Origin: Neurospora crassa OR74A
Taxonomy: Eukaryota; Ascomycota; Sordariomycetes; Sordariales; Sordariaceae
Reading direction: 5' to 3'
Assembly (NCBI RefSeq): GCF_000182925.2
Contig: NC_026501.1
Span: forward strand, 1,922,001-1,986,000
Length of the DNA: 64,000 bases
Shown: piece after piece, positions 52,201-62,710 of the stretch
Numbering within the stretch: position 1 is the stretch's first letter
Layout of the letters: every line of letters starts with the position of its first letter
Notes under the pieces: model-generated
The model's input: the letters and a program-made list of their open reading frames with translations, nothing else
The model's database searches: none
Told to the model about the DNA's origin: nothing
Position numbers and translations under genes: made by a program

Positions 52201-53063
52201 TCATGCACCGACGCGTCGAGACTCTCATGATCCACGCGATTTTCCTCGGCTGGGGCGTCGGCTGCTTCAGCGGCGCCATTTTTGTCGGGACTAGCTGCGG
52301 ATTCGGGAAATGTGGGCTCGGGGGCTGCGGGCGCGTGGACGGGCGGGATGGTGAGCGTGTCGGCGGGCGCGTTCGAATCGGGCTTGTCGGTTTCCTGGGT
52401 TGCTGGTTGAATGGATGGTACGTCCGCGGCAGGGTTTGCTGGAGTTCCGCCCTGAGCGGCCAGTTGAGCGGCCTGCTCAGCTTCGAGAGCCTGTTGGGCC
52501 AGTAGAGCCTGTAGTTTTCTACCTTTCGGTTTCCGCTTCTTCTGGAGGACAATGTCACCTTTCGAGGCGCGTTTGCCATGCACATAGGTGCCGGTCAATC
52601 TCGCGAGGTTGTATACTGGGGCGTTGTTGCCTCGTGCACGGCGCGGAAATCGACCTGTTGTGTCGGGGACAGGCTCTTGAGCGGGCAATGAGGGGTCCGC
52701 AGGCGGTTGGGGAACCACAACAATGGCGTCTGGTTGGGGCTCTGTTATCCCCTGGCCAGCCCCTTGTTGTTCTTGTTGCAACTGTTGGCGAGCTTGGTTT
52801 TGCTGTTCGTTCTCTAGCAAAGGGATGGCACTCTCTAGACTGGGTACGGAAACGATATCTGGTTTGCCACTAACATCTGCATCAGAGATCTGCGACATGT
52901 TATCCGGCGAGACCGTGGTTGGCGGTGTCGAGGTCAACGACGCCGGCGCATTTGAAGACGCATCGATGGACGCATCGGTAGGCGCGCTCACGGCGCTCAC
53001 AAAGCTCGAGTCTGAACTGAGAAGCCCCCGAGCCAGCTCAGCGATTGCCACAATTGCCGCCAT
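49204..53063 (-). CDS. ASH1: ASH1-like SET-domain histone H3K36 methyltransferase
   Basis: Predicted 1238-residue chromatin enzyme in three minus-strand exons: 53063-50975, 50897-50515 and 50448-49204. Introns are 77 and 66 bp. The long N-terminal half is Ala/Pro/Glu/Lys-rich and disordered and contains an AT-hook (RPVGRPKK, near 358-365). An AWS Cys-rich domain with CVCTPEDGC and YECDDTNCNVG comes next. The SET domain has GYGVRSNRCF, YTGEII, NHSC at 849-852 and ELTYDYNF at 883-890. A post-SET CxCG...NCRG begins at Cys901. All residues needed for S-adenosylmethionine and lysine binding appear present. The Lys/Ala/Thr-rich C-terminus is linker-histone-like in composition. Fungal ASH1 deposits H3K36 methylation over poorly expressed chromatin; Set2 is the other family but has WW/SRI domains, absent here. 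Confidence 0.92.
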
Positions 53064-53689
53064 TGCCGCGGTTTCGCGAGGCGACCAACGCGCCAGGTGA
53101 GTGAGCCTTGGGCTGCCGGGTTAGATAGTAACAGAAAAAGTTACCCGACGCTACTGTTTTCCGGAAGTGGTAGTGGTTGGAGATGCGGAGCGCGGCGGGC
53201 GCGTGGCAAACTCGACCGGCTCCACGGTGAGATTGCTTGGCCCAACGGCGAGGGAGGCCCACGCAAGCAAAAGGTCACCCAACTGGCGCAGATGCAGGAT
53301 CACAAGCCGACGCGGTGCAATGGCTGTCTTTTTCACTGTGGGTTTCGGAGGGAGGCGGTTTCGAAAGACAAGCAACAGACGGGCAAGAGAAACGAGCGGT
53401 CCAACTGGTGCATAGGTAGGTTCGGATGGACAGAAGAACCGAGAAATGTGATGTGTCGCTGAAGAAAGATCTGCGGGTTAAGCCAAGGATGCAATGGCGG
53501 TTAGCGGTCGTGTTGCCGGTTGTTGTTGGTGTTGACGTGGGAAAATTTGAAGACGGCAATGGGGCATGGAAAAAAGCTGCAGTGTAAATGGTAGGTAGAT
53601 CTCTCGATAGTGCTCGGGGGTGTGTGGATGCAACTGAAGTAAGTGGTGCAGAGTATATAGATGTCGCTTGATAGGTTATGTTATTGACA

Positions 53690-53905
53690 ATTGCATTCCC
53701 AACCGGCAGAAAAGGCAAGGAGGGGGGTTGACGGAGACGGAATGAATCAAGTGAAGGGGTGAAAAGGCTGAGTGAAAGGATGAGGCGCGAACGGACACGC
53801 GGAGCGAGGCCCAGAGTGGTAGCGAGCGCGAAAAAGGCAAGTCGAGTGGAGGAGGAGAAAGAGGAAGGATTGGGAACGTGTGAGAGCCTGGGAAGGCCAG
53901 GGGTA
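53690..53905 (-). promoter_or_regulatory. CT-rich leader/promoter of the ASH1-like gene
   Basis: The minus strand is C/T-rich for about 200 bp, some 630-840 bp before the ATG. A GTGAGT donor-like site near 53920-53925 (minus) suggests a leader intron. The same bias keeps a 279-codon minus-strand frame open at 53275-54114, which I do not regard as a gene. Confidence 0.35.
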
Positions 53906-56040
53906 GGTAGTTGGTCACTCACCAGATAGCTGCAAAGTCCAGGTTCCAGCCAGATAGCTGACAAGACACTCGAAAGGGGGCCGCGGGCAAATGCGGAAGC
54001 AGACAGCAGCGATGCAGATGGGTATTCCTTGATACTCTGGGCGTGCCTGGATTGAGACCTGGCTGGACTCTGGTCGACGGATGGACCGATGTGGTCGAGT
54101 GGTTGTGTGCGCACCGAGAATGTGTGATGGCGTGAGGGAGTGGAAATGGCGGTTGCACGGGTTGCGAGAGGGAAAGGGGACGTTGGTTGGGACCGACAAA
54201 AGATATTTATTCGAGACTGGGGATGCTGGGCTGGGGGCTCTTAACCCCAAGCTGTAGTAAGCTATGAGCGAGTGTTTGGACAACGGCCCGCTCCAAACCA
54301 TGCACAGTACTCCCAACACTCCTTTCCACCTTTTTCGTGAGAACAAGAGATGGCTTGATGCACCTGCCGTTACGACAGACCGAGGTTCGGAGCCTTGGAG
54401 CATCTCACGGGTCATCATCCAGACCGGCTCGTAGTCATCACTTGAAAGCCCGCCATCCCGCAAAGCGACCATTGCCTCGTCGTCATTCACGGCCAAGTCC
54501 ACAGCCATATTCACCCCTTGCCTGCTTTGTGAATACCACAGCTTCCTACCACAGGGCTGAACTGACTGCCGGTATACTCGACTGCACGCATTTTGGTGCC
54601 ACCCGAGGATTACATGATCCTCGGGCCTACTGATGTTCACTCCTCGCCCACACACGCCACGTCGATCGTGCATTATGCCTCACTGCTGTCCCCTTCGTTA
54701 AGTAACACCCTGGCTATATGGCATTGCTAGAGCAGGAGACAGGGCGAACGTCATATTCGCCAGTGTCAGTCCCAGATTCGAAGGCCGAGATATCAAAGGT
54801 GGCTAGATGCAAGCCTCAGCCCCAACGGCCCAACCTTTGCGCCGAGCCAACTACTGATACGCCTTATCCCAAGGGACTATGATATCGGCATTACTTGAAG
54901 GATCCGGAGCCCCACGTCGTAGTGTCCTAGTTTGTGAGTTTTGACCATCGTGTGCTGATTGGTGTCGTGTCCTACTTTCCTGTGCAGCTTGTGGCAATCA
55001 CGCCCCATCTCGCCCTCTGATGCCTCTCTCGATGGGAATCAGAGGGAAAGGTACCTAGACAAACACGAAGTAGAGAAGTGGTTCACACTGTTAGCTACGA
55101 TACGGTTTCAACAAGTACGACGGAGTGTTTTCAAAATGGGAAAAGAAACTCAATAAGGAAAAAGAGCGAAAGGATTCCTTGGGTCATTAGCTCATCGGCT
55201 TGGCTGGTTGCGAGTTCGGGCTGCCGAACCCATGGACTCCTGATGCCGGGCGATGATACCAAGATTCGCACTCAATAGACCACGAAAGAGAAATATACAT
55301 TGATAGCATTTTCACCGTAGTGTTTTGATTCCAATCATGATTTCTGACAGGATCTCGCGTCGCTCGCAAGGTTTGGTTGGGGATATGTCATGAACTCCAT
55401 TGCCAGAATCCGGCCCTACGACGCTATCATCCTACTTACCATCACAATTGGTGTATGTATGACGCTACATTCAAAGTTCATAATCTTAAAGCAAAGTGCG
55501 GAAAACGTTCATCACTCACCAGGTAGGCAAAGGACGAGGTGAAAAATCCATTTCGGAAACCTTGGCGGACATATGCCGATTTCATCAACATCTGAATTTC
55601 GGTGCACAATATACGAGCCTTTGGAATCATGCTTACACTACACGCGTGTGTTTGCACATGTCAAAGTGCCAGTCAGGCACTGGAAGATTCATTGACATTG
55701 CCGCTTTTCTTGAATGACGAGAAAATGTAGTGAAGTCTCGAGATAAGAGGTCAAAGTCCAGAACGGTCGGACCACCCGAAGAGACACTGGTCACTGATGG
55801 GCGGACAACCACAAGAAATCCTACAACACCAATGGAAATTCGCAACTAACTTGCGAAACAACTGCAATGATAACCTCAAGTCAACATCAAGCCATTAAAA
55901 ACGACCATATGCATGGTTTTCCGCCATTCAGATACACGACTCCCTGACATACAGATAGAGGGGCACCAGCTGCCAGCAGACCAGCCACCTACCTACCGCA
56001 CCGCTACATCCTGCATTACCTGAAACCTTCCCACTCCAAG
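53906..56040. other. Gap upstream of the ASH1-like gene
   Basis: No gene recognised. A segment at 55186-55250 has tRNA-like words (TTAGCTCATCGG, GAGTTCG) but does not fold as a cloverleaf. The 3' end, from about 55950, is C/A-rich and probably the leader of the low-complexity gene. Confidence 0.4.
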
Positions 56041-56736
56041 ATGCCTTCTCCAAGCTCCGACGAAACTTTGAGTGCAAAGACATTCAACTCTCTCGTCGAT
56101 ACCACCACTGCCGGGACCATGACGAGCATATCACTGACTTCGCTCGAATCGAATTCGACCATGACTCCCCCATCCCAACACTCTGAGGATGCAGTTGGAA
56201 AGGGGAAGCAACAATCATGCCAACATTGTAATCATCATCCTCCTCCTCCTCCTCATGATCACCATGATCATCATGTTCACCACTCTACGTCCTGTTCCTT
56301 TTCCCGATCCCCTCCTCATCCGTCTTCCCTCCACCAACCATCCCAACAAGAAGATCAACAAAAGGTCCAGGTCCAAAGTATAGAACCGGGACAAAACCCA
56401 GAACAACAAGAACAATCCCAACCCCAGCAGCAACAACCGCTCCACAAACAACACCAGCGTCCAACATCACCACCATCACCACCATCACCACCATCACCGC
56501 CATCAGCACCACCACCATCAGCAGCAGCAGCAGCAGCACAAGCTCGTTCCAACCCCAGCAACAATGGTAAAACCGCGCTAAACGAGTTCATTACCCGCTC
56601 CCGCTCTTCGACGCTCTACACACCCTCGGACAACGAGCGGGACGAGCAAATCCGCATCGCCATTCTGACGCGGTGTCTGGACATGGAGGATCGGTTTCAG
56701 GTCCAAGCTGCTCGGTATTGGGGTCGTTTACAATGA
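56041..56736 (+). CDS. Hypothetical low-complexity protein (His/Pro/Gln/Ala-rich)
   Basis: Single-exon frame of 231 codons starting at ATG in an acceptable context (CCAAGATGCC). Residues 1-55 are Ser/Thr-rich. A His/Pro segment follows (HHPPPPPHDHHDHH, about 65-78), then Gln/Glu-rich, Ser/Pro repeat and Ala-run segments. The last ~50 residues are ordinary sequence: LNEFITRSRSS, then DNERDEQIRIAILTRCLDMEDRFQ. That helical, charged C-terminus looks like the functional or conserved part. No family recognised. The repeats are encoded by CAC/CAT and CCA runs that may be expanding microsatellites, so length may vary between isolates. It could be chance, but the clean C-terminus argues for a gene. 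Confidence 0.5.
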   Translation: MPSPSSDETLSAKTFNSLVDTTTAGTMTSISLTSLESNSTMTPPSQHSEDAVGKGKQQSCQHCNHHPPPPPHDHHDHHVHHSTSCSFSRSPPHPSSLHQPSQQEDQQKVQVQSIEPGQNPEQQEQSQPQQQQPLHKQHQRPTSPPSPPSPPSPPSAPPPSAAAAAAQARSNPSNNGKTALNEFITRSRSSTLYTPSDNERDEQIRIAILTRCLDMEDRFQVQAARYWGRLQ

Positions 56737-57712
56737 ACTCCCGTGAGAATTACTGAAACGAGAGGGGAAAGAGGGTGTATGGGAGGGGGAGGGAATGAAA
56801 AGAGATAGAGAAGCGAAGGCGGACGAAGAGGGAGAAGGGAACGGAAAAGGGAGAAGGGAAAGGGAAAGGGAAAGGGAAAAGGGATAGAAAGGGAAAGGGA
56901 AAGGGAAAGGGAAAATGGATAGAAAGGGAAGTGAGAGAGAGAAAGATGTGAACTGAAGGTGAATTCATGACTGCGTGTTTCAGGAGGGAGGTTAGGAGGG
57001 TGTGGATGTTATTTTATGGCGTACCTACCTCTAGGTATTTTGGAAAATTGTTCAACTTGCGGATAAAGTGATCTTGACTTGGATAACAACTCGAGGGAAA
57101 TATTTGGACTCTTGGCTTGAGTCAAGCCTACGAAGGAACGGAAAGAAGGGACACACCGTCTTTGGCTACCTGTCTAGCAGCCAAAGGAGCTGGAAGGGGA
57201 TGAATATACGGGGAACATAACTGGATCAACTTTATGTAGGTTGGGTGTATTGGACGGGGTACGTATCAAGCAAAGATCGCAATCTTGGGCTTCTGTCGGC
57301 AGTTCAGGGGAAGATGAAAGGCAGCAACAACAAGAAGAAAGAAAGAAGAAAAGAAAAGAAATTAGCAAATCAGAGAGGTACTAAAGGGAGAGAAAAGCAA
57401 CCTAGCGTGGACAGTCTCGCAATATGTTTATGTTGTTGCCACCATCGAGTAATAATACAACATGCACACATGTCTTTGTATAGCTTGTCCCCTCTTGTAT
57501 GATATCCTACTGTCATTCTTCGTGAATTCGTTTGTGAACTACATGAGGCGCTCTCGTTGGTACCCCGATCTGAGCTTGCCAGTGCGCTAGCGACTTCTGC
57601 TTACCCTGCTGCTGCTGCGGCTCATTTGCTCGACTTTGTCGGCCCGTCGCTTCCAGGCGTAGTTTAGTGACGTACTCGCGGTCCTTTGACCTTTCCCTCC
57701 TACAAAAAGACC
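56737..57712. other. Intergenic region with purine microsatellites
   Basis: Between two convergent stops. It is strongly purine-rich on the plus strand to about 56945 (GGGAAA repeats) and again near 57320-57362. Nothing gene-like is seen. Confidence 0.5.
56840..56935 (+). repeat. GGGAAA hexanucleotide microsatellite
   Basis: Imperfect tandem GGGAAA units interrupted by GGGATAGAAA, within a wider purine-only tract. Confidence 0.85.
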
Positions 57713-59403
57713 TTAACCGGGACGCCGTCCGATTCCTTCCCTACTATCCTCTGCCGCATCTGCTCTCCCATCCGTATCCTCACCATGTGTTTGCTCACCA
57801 TCCTTGATGTTCGAACGATGAGCAGTACCAAGCCCATTCGAATTTTCCGCTCTCGTGGAAGAGCATTTTGACACTTCCTGGTCAGCTACCGCCTCCGCTG
57901 CTATTCCAGGCCTGCCCTCTTGGGGCGTATTTGTCCCGAGCAATGCAAAAATCTCATTATGCGTCGTTGCTTGCCAGTCACATCGTTCGCGGTTGTCGGC
58001 ACACCCTTGACAACCGCTGCCCATATATTCGACACAGGGTATCTGTAGCCTCCGGCAGCGGTCACAAGGGGGGCTTGTCGATGCTGCACGCTCAAGTCTT
58101 TCTATAGCTCGTGTGCCGGATCGGCTGGCAGCGGTGTGGCGTTCCAAAGCACCGGATCCCCAGGACAATCGATGCGCTGGATCTTGCAGTACCGAGTTCT
58201 CCATGTGGATCGAACCAGCAAGTTGCTGAAGGGGAGCCAATGTTCCAGATGATGTCGGCATTGGTGGTGACCGGACAATACCAGCCTGCCGTAAATGCAG
58301 CTGCGAATGATTAGAGGATGCAAAAGAGGGACTTGAGCCAGATTTTCCTAAATTAGAAGTCTCGGCGTGCTGGGCAGCTCGAGATAGAAACTGCCGCAGT
58401 AAGTAAGCCTGGAGATCAGGATCGGGCTTCAGCTCGCTGTGGCGTTTCGGGTAATGGTTCAGTTCTGAAGAGTGCTGGAACGTATAGCGAGCCCCAATGG
58501 CAGCCTTGCGGCCGCTCAGGTGATAGTTCAGTTGCCGTGCTTTGGCAGCTATCTCGTCTGCCTTCTGAATGATCCTGTGAACTCGGTCCTCAACTATATC
58601 TAGCGTGACCAACTCGATTCCGTCATCCTCTTCCAACGGTTTGGGCGGAACTAGGCTAAAACGGTCCAAAGCACCGGACCTGATAAGCCGCCAGTCATCC
58701 TCGGTGATTTCGACGTCGACGTTTTTCATGGAGAAGCGACAGACCCGGCCACGACTGGTTATTGTGGTGAGATTGAACTCGCTAGGGTTAGCAGCCGCAA
58801 AATCGAGGATGTCCAGCCAGCTAGGCTTATATGGCTGATCCATTCCGGAAGAAGTCTTGGCATAAACAGTAATTTCACCTTCGAAAAGACTCTCCATAGC
58901 TCGTAGTAAACGAGGTGCGGTGAGCTTGGCCCCTAAGTTTGCAGCCAGGCTTTCATGTCGACTGAGAACTCCTTGAATAACTTTAGCTCTGGAGCCTGTA
59001 CTACAGAGTACTCTTCATACCTTCATAGTCGCTTATAAGGGATATGACCTTGTTGAAAGCGCAGTTATCCCCACGAAGAAGTTCGAGGCTTGATGTCTTG
59101 ATTCCGGAAGCGGAAAGATAGTTGATAGGTGTAGTGTTACCTAGCGATAATCAGTAAGACAACGGGGACTTCATTGAGAGTGCAAGAGCCCAAGTCATGG
59201 CGCAACCCCGTCAAGTATTGGCTCAATGGGAATTTGTCCTCTTCACGTTGTAACATACCTGACTGTGGCGGCCGTGGTTGGGGTATGCGGTCAGGGCGGG
59301 TAAGGCCGGGGATGCCATTGTCGTCTAGGTCTCTCTTGCGCTTAGAGGGGCCGGGCCCAGGGGAACCATCCCCCGATTTCCCGTTGTGTACGCCTGCCGG
59401 CAT
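57713..59403 (-). CDS. Unknown protein with C-terminal Zn2Cys6 cluster
   Basis: Predicted 507-residue protein in three minus-strand exons: 59403-59259, 59140-59021 and 58971-57713. Introns are 118 and 49 bp; the second is near the minimum size and has an AAG acceptor. The N-terminus is basic (PSKRKRDLDD, a possible nuclear signal). Residues ~50-260 are the folded-looking part, with NTTPINYLSASGIK, LLRGDNCAFNKV, LLRAMESLFEGEI and EDDWRLIRSGALDRF, then a helical stretch around HRIIQKADEIAAKARQ. Residues 391-419 carry six cysteines spaced C-x2-C-x6-C-x7-C-x2-C-x6-C, exactly the fungal binuclear zinc pattern, with Arg/Arg/Leu after the second Cys. I do not recognise the N-terminal domain. A nuclear regulatory role is inferred only. 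The tail is acidic and disordered. Confidence 0.8.
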
Positions 59404-61152
59404 CTTGCGGCGTCACAACAGAACCAAGCAAAGGAGAAACTGCTCCGAGTGGACACTATGGGGTTGGGTCACTCCCTGATATTCTATATCTTGGCCGGGT
59501 TTTGTCTCTATTCGAGGACTATTCGTATCGACTTTACAGATGTTAGCCTGGCCGTGGCAGGGTAGGCGACTCGAGGAGACTGTCCCGCATCAACAGGGCG
59601 AGCCTGCGGTGAACTGCTGTAGTATAGTGGTGCCGATTCAAGCCGGTGAGGGAAGCCCAATATAGGTAGGCGCGTACAGAACCATGCGCGATGCGACCTG
59701 TACCTGTATTAGGAACCCAAACTTGCCGTAACCGTTTGGCAGTGGGATAGCTGGAGGTCTGATAGTCGAGAGCAAATTGTGAGGTCAATGAGGATATGCT
59801 TCCCTTGCTCGAAGTTTGATAACAGCCGGGGCAACGAGTCAGGGACACTTCTAGCCAGTGGATAGAGGGGTCGAGTCGTTAAGTAGTGTAGGCATCCGTC
59901 AATGGAATATGTAGGTAGTAACACCGATTTTCGAGCGGCTGGAAACTAAGGCCCGTTTTGCTCCTTGGGCAAGCTTGGAGTTTGGTAGGACCTACTTGTG
60001 AACTCCCAATCGCACCTCGTCACATGGAACCCAACTCGATCGGATACTCTTGGCCCGGTGAGCGTGCGTCTTGGTTCAATGGCTCTCGGATGTTGCCGAG
60101 AGAAATTGAGTTCTTGTCAAGCACCTGAATTTCAAAGACGGCGCTTCTTGATTCTTGGCACACATGCCTGACAGTCTTGGACACAAGTTTCTTCGCCGCT
60201 GCATTGAGAGCCAAGATGGTAGGCGGCTGCTGCAACGCACCATGTTTTCGCTACTAGGTAGTTTGGCAGTTGTTCCCGTTGCTCAGAACCAAAGACAGAA
60301 CTTGAACGATGGCCAGGCGAAGTATTCCCTCCTCAGCCGTCCGACCATGTTAAAAGGTCGTAGCAGATGATTAATGTGTTGGGATATTGACAAGCTCATC
60401 ACACGACATGAAAACCCTACGGCACTGCAGAGTTGACGGACATGGTGGGAAGTCGAAGAGAAAGAAATAAACATACCAGGGCGACCTTTCATGGAACAAA
60501 AGTGTAGTGTAGTGGATGAGCTGGCGGGCCGTGTCTGTGAGCCGTCCAGCACATCAAATTGGTACTCATGACACGCATTGTTTTACACTGCTGGACGTCA
60601 CGAAGAAGAGTCTGAGGAACGAAGGCAGGATTAAGAAACTTCGAGGTTTCGATCAAGCCGGTTGTGGTTGGACTGGAAGAGAAGGGAAGGGAAGTTGAGA
60701 AGCTAAAAAAGAAAGCTTGGGCCACTCAATCTACGAAGTGTAGTGTAGCGATTCACGGCTCCTGTCGTCAGCCAGTCTGGGGAATGCTACCTGGACCTCA
60801 AGGATCCACACTACCCGCACTTACAGCCGGATGGCAGCCCCACAGCGGGGTGCTTGGCAAAGCACAGCTGTGGAAGAAACTCAGCTAGGCGTCACTCCCG
60901 CCAGCGGATGCAGACGCCAAAAACGCGACTGACCCAGACGGGACGACTGACCAACCCCACGACATCCATCGCAACCCATAGCGCCAGCCAGCCTGACGAC
61001 AACAATCGCAGCACCGAACGACATTACCAACACCACAAATCAACACTCGACAATCGCCAATCGGTTCGGTTTCGACGACTTCCTCTCTTCTTCCATACCC
61101 ACCAGCGCAATACACGGCGCATACTCAATCAACTTCACAAAGAAACAGAACA
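59404..61152. other. Divergent intergenic region
   Basis: About 1.75 kb between the divergent starts of the Zn2Cys6 protein and LSM7. The last ~250 bp is C/A/T-rich, typical of a fungal leader, and contains the LSM7 promoter. No further gene is seen. Confidence 0.45.
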
Positions 61153-61784
61153 ATGGCCGATAGAGGAAATAGGGGAGGCCGTGGTGGCGGCTACCGGGGC
61201 GGTCGCGGAGGTAACCGTGGAGGAGCAGGTGGTTCTGGCTCCGGCGCCGGTGGAGGTCAGGGAGGCGGTGGTGCTCAGGGCGGTGACCGCGGTGAGCGCC
61301 CTAAGAAGGAAAACATCCTCGACCTCAAGAAGTATATGGACCAGCGCATCACTGTCAAGTTCAACGGTGGACGTGAAGGTACGTCGTGACATGGCTGTTT
61401 CCCGAGTCCCCTCAACGAGCTCCCTTAAAGCTCCCCACAAAGCTCCCTACAAAGCTGACACAAACCCTTCTCTTGTCTTCGACACAACAGTTACCGGTAC
61501 GCTCAAGGGATATGATGCGCTTATGAACTTGGTTTTGGATGATGTGCAGGAAGCTGTGAGAGGTAAGCTGTTGCCTCCCTTGCCTTTCTCTGCCCAGTGC
61601 ACCTCGCTCTCTTTGGCCCCAGTTGGTCCTAACCCACGCACCTATAATAGACGAAGAAGGCAACGAAACCACCCGTCCTCTAGGACTTGTTGTTGCGCGC
61701 GGTACGCTCCTCGTTGTGATCAGCCCCGTCGACGGAAGCGAGGTGATTGCGAACCCCTTCGCTCAGCAGGAGGAAGAAGCTTGA
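61153..61784 (+). CDS. LSM7: U6 snRNA-associated Sm-like protein LSm7 with RGG-rich N-terminus
   Basis: Predicted 143-residue protein in three exons: 61153-61378, 61491-61562 and 61651-61784. Introns are 112 and 88 bp (donors GTACGT and GTAAGC). LSm7 is one subunit of the Lsm1-7 ring (cytoplasmic decapping and mRNA decay) and the Lsm2-8 ring (binds the U6 snRNA 3' end in the nucleus). Residues 1-50 are dominated by RGG and GGG repeats (GGRGGGYRGGRGG). The Sm fold follows: ILDLKKYMDQRITVKF, then VTGTLKGYDALMNLVLDD (Sm1) and LGLVVARGTLLVVISP (Sm2). The tail is short and acidic (QQEEEA). Yeast and human LSm7 are about 115 and 103 residues, so the length difference is largely this extension. It is convergent with PAN3. 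Confidence 0.95.
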
Positions 61785-62710
61785 GCAGAAGGGAATGCTC
61801 GTCTGGACAAAGTAAAACTGCATCATTTTCGAAACATTATACCAACTTGGGGATCTGAACGCCATCCCGTCATGCTCGTAAACCGAGCGATACCGCAATT
61901 GGACGAGACGACAATTTTGACGAAGGAAAACGGGGCAGGACAGTGAGAAGGAACACCAGGACAGAAACCTGAAAGGTTGAGAGAAGTCTAACAATATGTT
62001 ATGATATCCGCCCCACTCAAGGATAGGACGGTGCAACAAGGGAAACATTGCTGAGTTGGGTGAGCAAACACCCAGTGTCGAGCATGAAGGAACACAAGTC
62101 GGCCCCAGCTACCAACGATACCCACCAGAGGGACTGTAAGAACAGGGGTTGGCTACATCGAGAAGAAACACACATGCAGCTGGTTGCCCTGAGTTATGGT
62201 AAACGTCCAGCCAACGCCGTTATTGACGAGTGGGGGAATCTAACTGGAAATCAAGCCAGAAGGCAACATATGCCTGTTCAAGAACGTCCCTTGGCTCCAT
62301 GAACTCTCGAGCAGCGGCAAGTTTTCTCATTCAGTATCTCCTAGTGGAATGAGAACGCTTGGGAAGATAACGAATAGTTCGGCTCACCGCATACATATGC
62401 CAGTTGTTTTCAGCCCACATCCTGCTCTGGGACGGAATTGGGCACGTGTTCTGAGTCTGTTTTCTAGTTCGCTATCTAACATGATCTGCTCATCGCTGTT
62501 AACCACTTTCCACCACTTAGTCCACATTTCTTCTTCTCAATCCCCCCTCTTCGCTTTCCTGGTAGGTCAAGCTCGCTTTGGTCGGGCTGCTACGTCCATT
62601 ATTGTCGTTCAGCCTTCATTTGAGCTGCGATCCATATCCTCGCCATGGCAAAGGCCGTCACCGAACATGTGGAGCCATTGGCTGAAAGCGCAAGTCGAAA
62701 GACTCTATAT
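61785..62710. other. Convergent intergenic region between LSM7 and PAN3
   Basis: About 0.9 kb holding the two 3' untranslated regions. A 149-codon plus-strand frame at 62349-62798 runs into PAN3 antisense and looks like chance. No gene is seen. Confidence 0.5.

Noticed and set aside
51591-52505. 304-codon plus-strand frame antisense to the ASH1-like gene (and others at 49103-49855 and 51634-52230)
   Set aside because: Cys/Gly/Arg-rich translation typical of the complement of an Ala/Pro/Lys-rich coding exon; no family match.
53275-54114. 279-codon minus-strand frame upstream of the ASH1-like gene
   Set aside because: Ser/Pro/Leu-rich, kept open by the CT-rich leader; contains a likely donor site and no recognisable domain.
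55186-55250. tRNA-like words (TTAGCTCATCGG, GAGTTCG)
   Set aside because: The stretch does not fold into acceptor, anticodon and T arms.
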